Part shown: piece by piece, positions 5,765 to 8,633 of the stretch | Layout: each line of letters opens with the position of its first letter | Numbering within the stretch: the stretch's first letter is position 1 | Origin: Treponema sp. UBA937 | GTDB taxonomy: Bacteria; Spirochaetota; Spirochaetia; Treponematales; Breznakiellaceae | Length of the DNA: 8,633 nt | NCBI GenBank assembly: GCA_002293455.1 | Contig: DBDH01000080.1 | Span: 1,928 to 10,560, forward strand | Reading direction: 5' to 3' | Notes under the pieces: generated by a model | What the model saw: only the letters and a program-made list of their open reading frames with translations | Database searches by the model: none | Told to the model about the DNA's origin: nothing | Made by a program: the position numbers and the translations under genes

Positions 5765-6328
5765 ATGCATTTTACCCTGAGCGATCTTCTTATGGATATA
5801 ACGCAAAATGCCGCCGAATCCGGCGCCGATCTTGTTGAAGTCGATGTTCAGGAAACAGAAAAAGAATTCCGTTTCGTTATTAAAGATAACGGCAAAGGAA
5901 TGAGCAAAGAAGAATTGCGGCTGGCTATCGATCCCTTTCACACTGATGGTCAAAAGCATCCGGGGCGGAAAGTGGGACTGGGGATTCCTTTCCTTATTCA
6001 GACCGCGAATCAGTCTGCCGGAGGCTGGGATTTTGTATCGGAAAAAAATACCGGAACTACGGTAACCGCCTGGTTTGACAAGCAGAATGTGGATACTCCT
6101 CCTGTGGGAGATTTGCCCGGCATGTTTCGGACGCTTTTTCTGTTTCCCGGTCCCAAGGAAGTGCTCGTCAGGCGGAAACTGCATGACGGCGTCAGGAATA
6201 TAGAGTATGAAGCCCGAAAATCGGAACTGCTGGACGTTCTGGGGGATTTTGAAGATGTAAGTTCTCTCATGCTTTTAAATCGTTATCTTCATTCGATGGA
6301 AGATGACAATGAGGAAGATGAAGGGTAA
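5765..6328 (+). CDS. Small GHKL-fold ATPase encoded within the hydrogenase operon
   Basis: Protein of 187 residues. It has the ATP-binding fold of histidine kinases, gyrase and MutL: N-box DITQNAAESGAD (11-22, Mg-binding Asn15, with Asp11 where gyrase/MutL have the catalytic Glu), G1 box DNGKGM (41-46), an F-box-like DPFHTD (56-61), G2 box GRKVGLGIPFL (67-77) and GTTVT (97-101). There is no dimerisation/phosphoacceptor His domain and no sensor domain, so it is not a complete sensor kinase. The remaining residues, about 105-187, are unique and end in an acidic tail (MEDDNEEDEG). AAGGAG (5751-5756) lies eight bases before the ATG. Similar ATPase genes are known in hydABC-type clusters of anaerobes (established context), but their function is not. 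Roles in assembly, ATP sensing or regulation of the hydrogenase are inference. Confidence 0.85.
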   Translation: MHFTLSDLLMDITQNAAESGADLVEVDVQETEKEFRFVIKDNGKGMSKEELRLAIDPFHTDGQKHPGRKVGLGIPFLIQTANQSAGGWDFVSEKNTGTTVTAWFDKQNVDTPPVGDLPGMFRTLFLFPGPKEVLVRRKLHDGVRNIEYEARKSELLDVLGDFEDVSSLMLLNRYLHSMEDDNEEDEG

Positions 6329-6339
6329 GAAAGCCGTAG

Positions 6340-6365
6340 GGGAAAACAGTACAATGCTGTTTCCC
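6340..6365 (+). promoter_or_regulatory. Intra-operon hairpin between the ATPase gene and the HndB-like gene
   Basis: GGGAAA and CAG (6340-6349, one bulged A) pair with CTG and TTTCCC (6357-6365): a nine-pair stem with a seven-base loop. It is in the 61-bp gap, the longest in the operon, and is followed after five bases by TTTTATT. It may be an attenuator or a processing/stability element that sets the ratio of upstream to downstream subunits. The stem has only about five G-C pairs and the T-run is interrupted, so strong termination is unlikely. Confidence 0.45.
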
Positions 6366-6389
6366 ATCAGATTTTATTAGGAGAATAGT

Positions 6390-6788
6390 ATGGCAAAGAT
6401 GAGTTTGGAGGATTTAAGAAAACTCAGAGATACGAAAAAAAATGACATTCGTAAGCGTGAAGTTGATGGAAAAGAAATCCAGGTAATTGTTGGAATGGGA
6501 ACCTGCGGAATCGCGGCCGGGGCGAAAGACAGTCTTGACGCGTTCCTTGAAGCGTTGGACACCGAAAATCTGGCGGACAAGGTTGTCGTGCGGCAGACCG
6601 GCTGTATGGGTCTTTGTCATTCTGAGCCGACCGTTGAAGTTGTGGTTCCCGGAATGCCTACCGTTATTTACGGCAAGGTCGATGCCGCACTCGCGAAAGA
6701 AATCGTAAAGAAGCATATTATCGGCAAGGAACTTCTGGATGGATCCATTCTGGACAGACCCGCTGCTGACATCATGAATTCCAAATAA
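6390..6788 (+). CDS. hndB: HndB-like thioredoxin-fold ferredoxin of the hydrogenase operon
   Basis: Protein of 132 residues. It resembles HndB of the Desulfovibrio NADP-reducing hydrogenase operon and the small ferredoxin-like subunit of other hydABC clusters. An N-terminal charged helix (about 4-25) precedes a thioredoxin-like domain with VGMGTCGIAAGA (34-45) and QTGCMGLCHSEP (69-80). Only three cysteines exist in the whole protein: Cys39, Cys72 and Cys76. The first Cys of the usual C-x4-C pair is replaced (Val34/Gly35 region), so a standard four-Cys [2Fe-2S] cluster cannot form within one chain. From memory, the GMGTCGIAAGA form is common in this family, so this is likely a family trait and not a local defect. 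AGGAG (6379-6383) is six bases before the ATG. The stop overlaps the ribosome binding site of hydB. Confidence 0.87.
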   Translation: MAKMSLEDLRKLRDTKKNDIRKREVDGKEIQVIVGMGTCGIAAGAKDSLDAFLEALDTENLADKVVVRQTGCMGLCHSEPTVEVVVPGMPTVIYGKVDAALAKEIVKKHIIGKELLDGSILDRPAADIMNSK

Positions 6789-6798
6789 GGAGGAAAGA

Positions 6799-8586
6799 AT
6801 GGCTTATAACCACTATATCCTTGTCTGCGGCGGTACCGGCTGCGAATCAAGTAAGTCTGATGATATTTACAAAAACCTTATTGCCGAGGCGGAGAATCAG
6901 GGTGTAAAAGATCAGGTACAAATTGTTAAGACCGGCTGTTTCGGTTTCTGCGAAAAAGGACCCATCGTCAAGGTGCTTCCCGAAGAATCGTTCTATGTCG
7001 AAGTAAAGCCCGAAGACGCAAAAGAGATTATTGCGGAACAGATTGTGAAGGGCAGGGAAGTAAAACGGCTGCTCTACCAAACCGAAGAAAAAAAGGATAT
7101 TACGTCTCTGGAAGATATTCAGTTCTACCAGAAACAGGTCCGGGTTGTGCTCCGGAACTGCGGTGTAATCAATCCTGAAAATATTGATGAATACATTGCC
7201 CGCGAAGGCTATGCGGGATTGGAAAAAGCTCTTTTCGAGCTTACGCCTGAGCAAATAATCGAAGAAATGAAGATTTCCGGTCTTCGGGGCCGCGGCGGTG
7301 CCGGATTTCCTACTTGGCTCAAGTGGGATTTAACCCGCAAAGCCGAAGGCGATGTAAAATACGTCGTTTGCAATGCCGACGAAGGCGATCCGGGCGCTTA
7401 CATGGACCGTTCTACTATCGAAGGTGATCCTCATTCCGTCATTGAAGCCATGACGATTTGCGCGAAGACGGTGGGCGCACAATTCGGGTACGTGTATATC
7501 CGCGCCGAATATCCCCTCGCGATTGACCGTTTGCAGATTGCTTTGGGCCAGGCAAGGGAATACGGTCTCTTGGGCGAAAACATCCTGGGTTCCGGTTTTA
7601 ATTTTGATATTGAAATCCGGCTTGGCGCGGGCGCTTTTGTCTGCGGTGAGGAAACAGCCCTGCTTAAATCACTTGAAGGACAGCGGGGAATGCCTGTTCC
7701 CAAGCCTCCGTTCCCGGCGCAGAGCGGACTTTGGGGAAAACCTACGGTCATCAACAATGTGGAAACCTTTGCCAATGTTCCTGTCATCATGACGAAGGGC
7801 GGAAAGTGGCTGGCATCCATCGGAACCGAAAAATCCAAGGGAACCAAAGTTTTTGCCCTTACCGGAAAAGTAAAAAACTCCGGCCTTGTTGAGGTTCCCA
7901 TGGGAACCACGCTCCGTGAAATTGTGTATGATATCGGCGGCGGCATCAAAGATAAGAAAAAATTCAAAGGCGTTCAGTCAGGCGGTCCTTCCGGCGGTAT
8001 CTTGAGTGAAAAGAGCCTCGATACTCCCATCGATTATGAAAGCCTTACCGCACTCGGTTCCATGATGGGTTCCGGCGGCCTCATTGTTATGGATGAAGAT
8101 GACTGCGTGGTTGACGTTTCCCGCTTCTACATGGATTTCTGTGTGGATGAATCCTGCGGAAAATGTTCTCCCTGCCGTATCGGTACGACTCAAATTTTGA
8201 AGATTCTTGAAAAGATTACCGGCGGGAACGGCGAAGAATCGGACTTGGATAAACTTGAAGAAATCGGAACGGCCATGACCAAGGCTTCTTTGTGTATGCT
8301 CGGCGGTTCGGCCGCGAATCCTACCTTGTCTACGGTAAAAAATTTCCGGGATGAGTACCTCGAACATATTCACGATAAAAAATGCCGGGCGGGAAAATGT
8401 AAATCTCTCGTGGTATACGAAATCGATGCTGAAAAATGCATCGGCTGCGGTCTTTGTGCTAGAAAATGTCCTGTGCCGTGCATTGCCGGGGAAAAACGTC
8501 AGCCTCATGTTATCGACAAATCCAAGTGTATTAAGTGCGGTGAATGTTTTGCGGTTTGCAAGTTTGGCGCGGTAATGAAGAAATAA
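6799..8586 (+). CDS. hydB: [FeFe]-hydrogenase HydB subunit (NuoF-like, NAD(P)H- and FMN-binding)
   Basis: Protein of 595 residues, full length for HydB/HndC. Domains in order: an N-terminal thioredoxin-like [2Fe-2S] domain with Cys10, Cys15, Cys47 and Cys51; a NuoF core with the flavin/NAD site (GLRGRGGAGFP 161-171, NADEGDPGA 192-200, GAGAFVCGEETALL 277-290); a SLBB-like stretch around 350-435; a [4Fe-4S] site ESCGKCSPC (Cys453, 456, 459) with Cys499; and a C-terminal two-cluster ferredoxin domain, CIGCGLCARKC (Cys547, 550, 553, 557) and CIKCGECFAVC (Cys577, 580, 583, 587). Cys529 and Cys534 (CRAGKC) form an extra pair just before it. All cluster ligands are present. HydB oxidises or reduces NAD(P)H at FMN and is the proposed site of electron bifurcation in HydABC enzymes. 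AAGGAGG (6787-6793) is five bases before the ATG; hydA follows after 12 bases. Confidence 0.96.
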   Translation: MAYNHYILVCGGTGCESSKSDDIYKNLIAEAENQGVKDQVQIVKTGCFGFCEKGPIVKVLPEESFYVEVKPEDAKEIIAEQIVKGREVKRLLYQTEEKKDITSLEDIQFYQKQVRVVLRNCGVINPENIDEYIAREGYAGLEKALFELTPEQIIEEMKISGLRGRGGAGFPTWLKWDLTRKAEGDVKYVVCNADEGDPGAYMDRSTIEGDPHSVIEAMTICAKTVGAQFGYVYIRAEYPLAIDRLQIALGQAREYGLLGENILGSGFNFDIEIRLGAGAFVCGEETALLKSLEGQRGMPVPKPPFPAQSGLWGKPTVINNVETFANVPVIMTKGGKWLASIGTEKSKGTKVFALTGKVKNSGLVEVPMGTTLREIVYDIGGGIKDKKKFKGVQSGGPSGGILSEKSLDTPIDYESLTALGSMMGSGGLIVMDEDDCVVDVSRFYMDFCVDESCGKCSPCRIGTTQILKILEKITGGNGEESDLDKLEEIGTAMTKASLCMLGGSAANPTLSTVKNFRDEYLEHIHDKKCRAGKCKSLVVYEIDAEKCIGCGLCARKCPVPCIAGEKRQPHVIDKSKCIKCGECFAVCKFGAVMKK

Positions 8587-8598
8587 GGAGATAGACTG

Positions 8599-8633
8599 AT
8601 GGTTAATCTTAAAATAAACGGTCTGCCGGTCCA
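8599..8633 (+). CDS. hydA: [FeFe]-hydrogenase catalytic subunit HydA, first codons (runs off window)
   Basis: Only 11 full codons are visible: MVNLKINGLPV. This is a typical opening of the N-terminal plant-type [2Fe-2S] ferredoxin domain shared by HydA/HndD and NuoG. AAGGAG (8585-8590) lies eight bases before the ATG and overlaps the end of hydB. HydA would carry the H-cluster and make or consume H2. The identity rests mainly on the position right after hydB; a NuoG-like formate dehydrogenase subunit would begin similarly, but the three preceding genes favour a hydrogenase. Confidence 0.8.
   Translation, partial: MVNLKINGLPV

Noticed and set aside
5573..6184. Minus-strand open frame of 203 codons across hydC and the ATPase gene
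   Set aside because: It is antisense to two well-supported genes and spans their boundary; the product has no recognisable features.

Overview
The window looks like a spirochaete chromosome, most likely a Treponema of the termite-gut or rumen type. This is inferred from the mix of protein types: an OmpA-like periplasmic protein with an atypical peptidoglycan-binding site, a stand-alone Memo-family protein, and an NAD-linked multisubunit [FeFe]-hydrogenase operon. Base composition is close to balanced. All visible genes look intact. There are no rRNAs, tRNAs, CRISPR arrays, insertion sequences or phage genes.

Left part (1-3797). The 5' end of a phosphatidylglycerophosphate synthase gene (pgsA-like) runs leftward off the window edge. 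A rightward gene for a secreted OmpA-domain protein diverges from it, across a short region holding a CACAGAGGAA direct repeat. The OmpA gene converges with a Memo/AmmeMemoRadiSam-B gene and overlaps it by 4 bases at the stop codons. Memo in turn diverges, across only 58 bp, from a gene for a two-TM membrane protein whose cytoplasmic end looks like a GGDEF domain with its signature lost. Both pgsA and the GGDEF-like gene have a -10-like hexamer exactly six bases before the ATG and no convincing Shine-Dalgarno, so both are candidates for leaderless transcripts.

Middle (3798-5230). galM (aldose 1-epimerase) is on the minus strand with a TTG start behind a strong Shine-Dalgarno. It has a near-consensus sigma-70 promoter (TTGACA-N17-TAAAAT), and a 31-bp imperfect hairpin lies in its predicted leader. 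The roughly 400-bp intergenic region also carries the likely promoter of the rightward operon and two dyads, one of them centred in the -35/-10 spacer.

Right part (5231-8633). This is a hydrogenase operon of the HydABC/Hnd type: hydC (NuoE-like, [2Fe-2S]), a small GHKL-fold ATPase, an HndB-like thioredoxin-fold ferredoxin with only three cysteines, hydB (NuoF-like, FMN/NAD site plus added ferredoxin domains), and the first codons of hydA, the catalytic [FeFe]-hydrogenase subunit. Together HydABC would exchange electrons between NAD(P)H, ferredoxin and H2, often by flavin-based electron bifurcation. The two accessory genes between hydC and hydB are the least understood part and the best candidates for new biology here.
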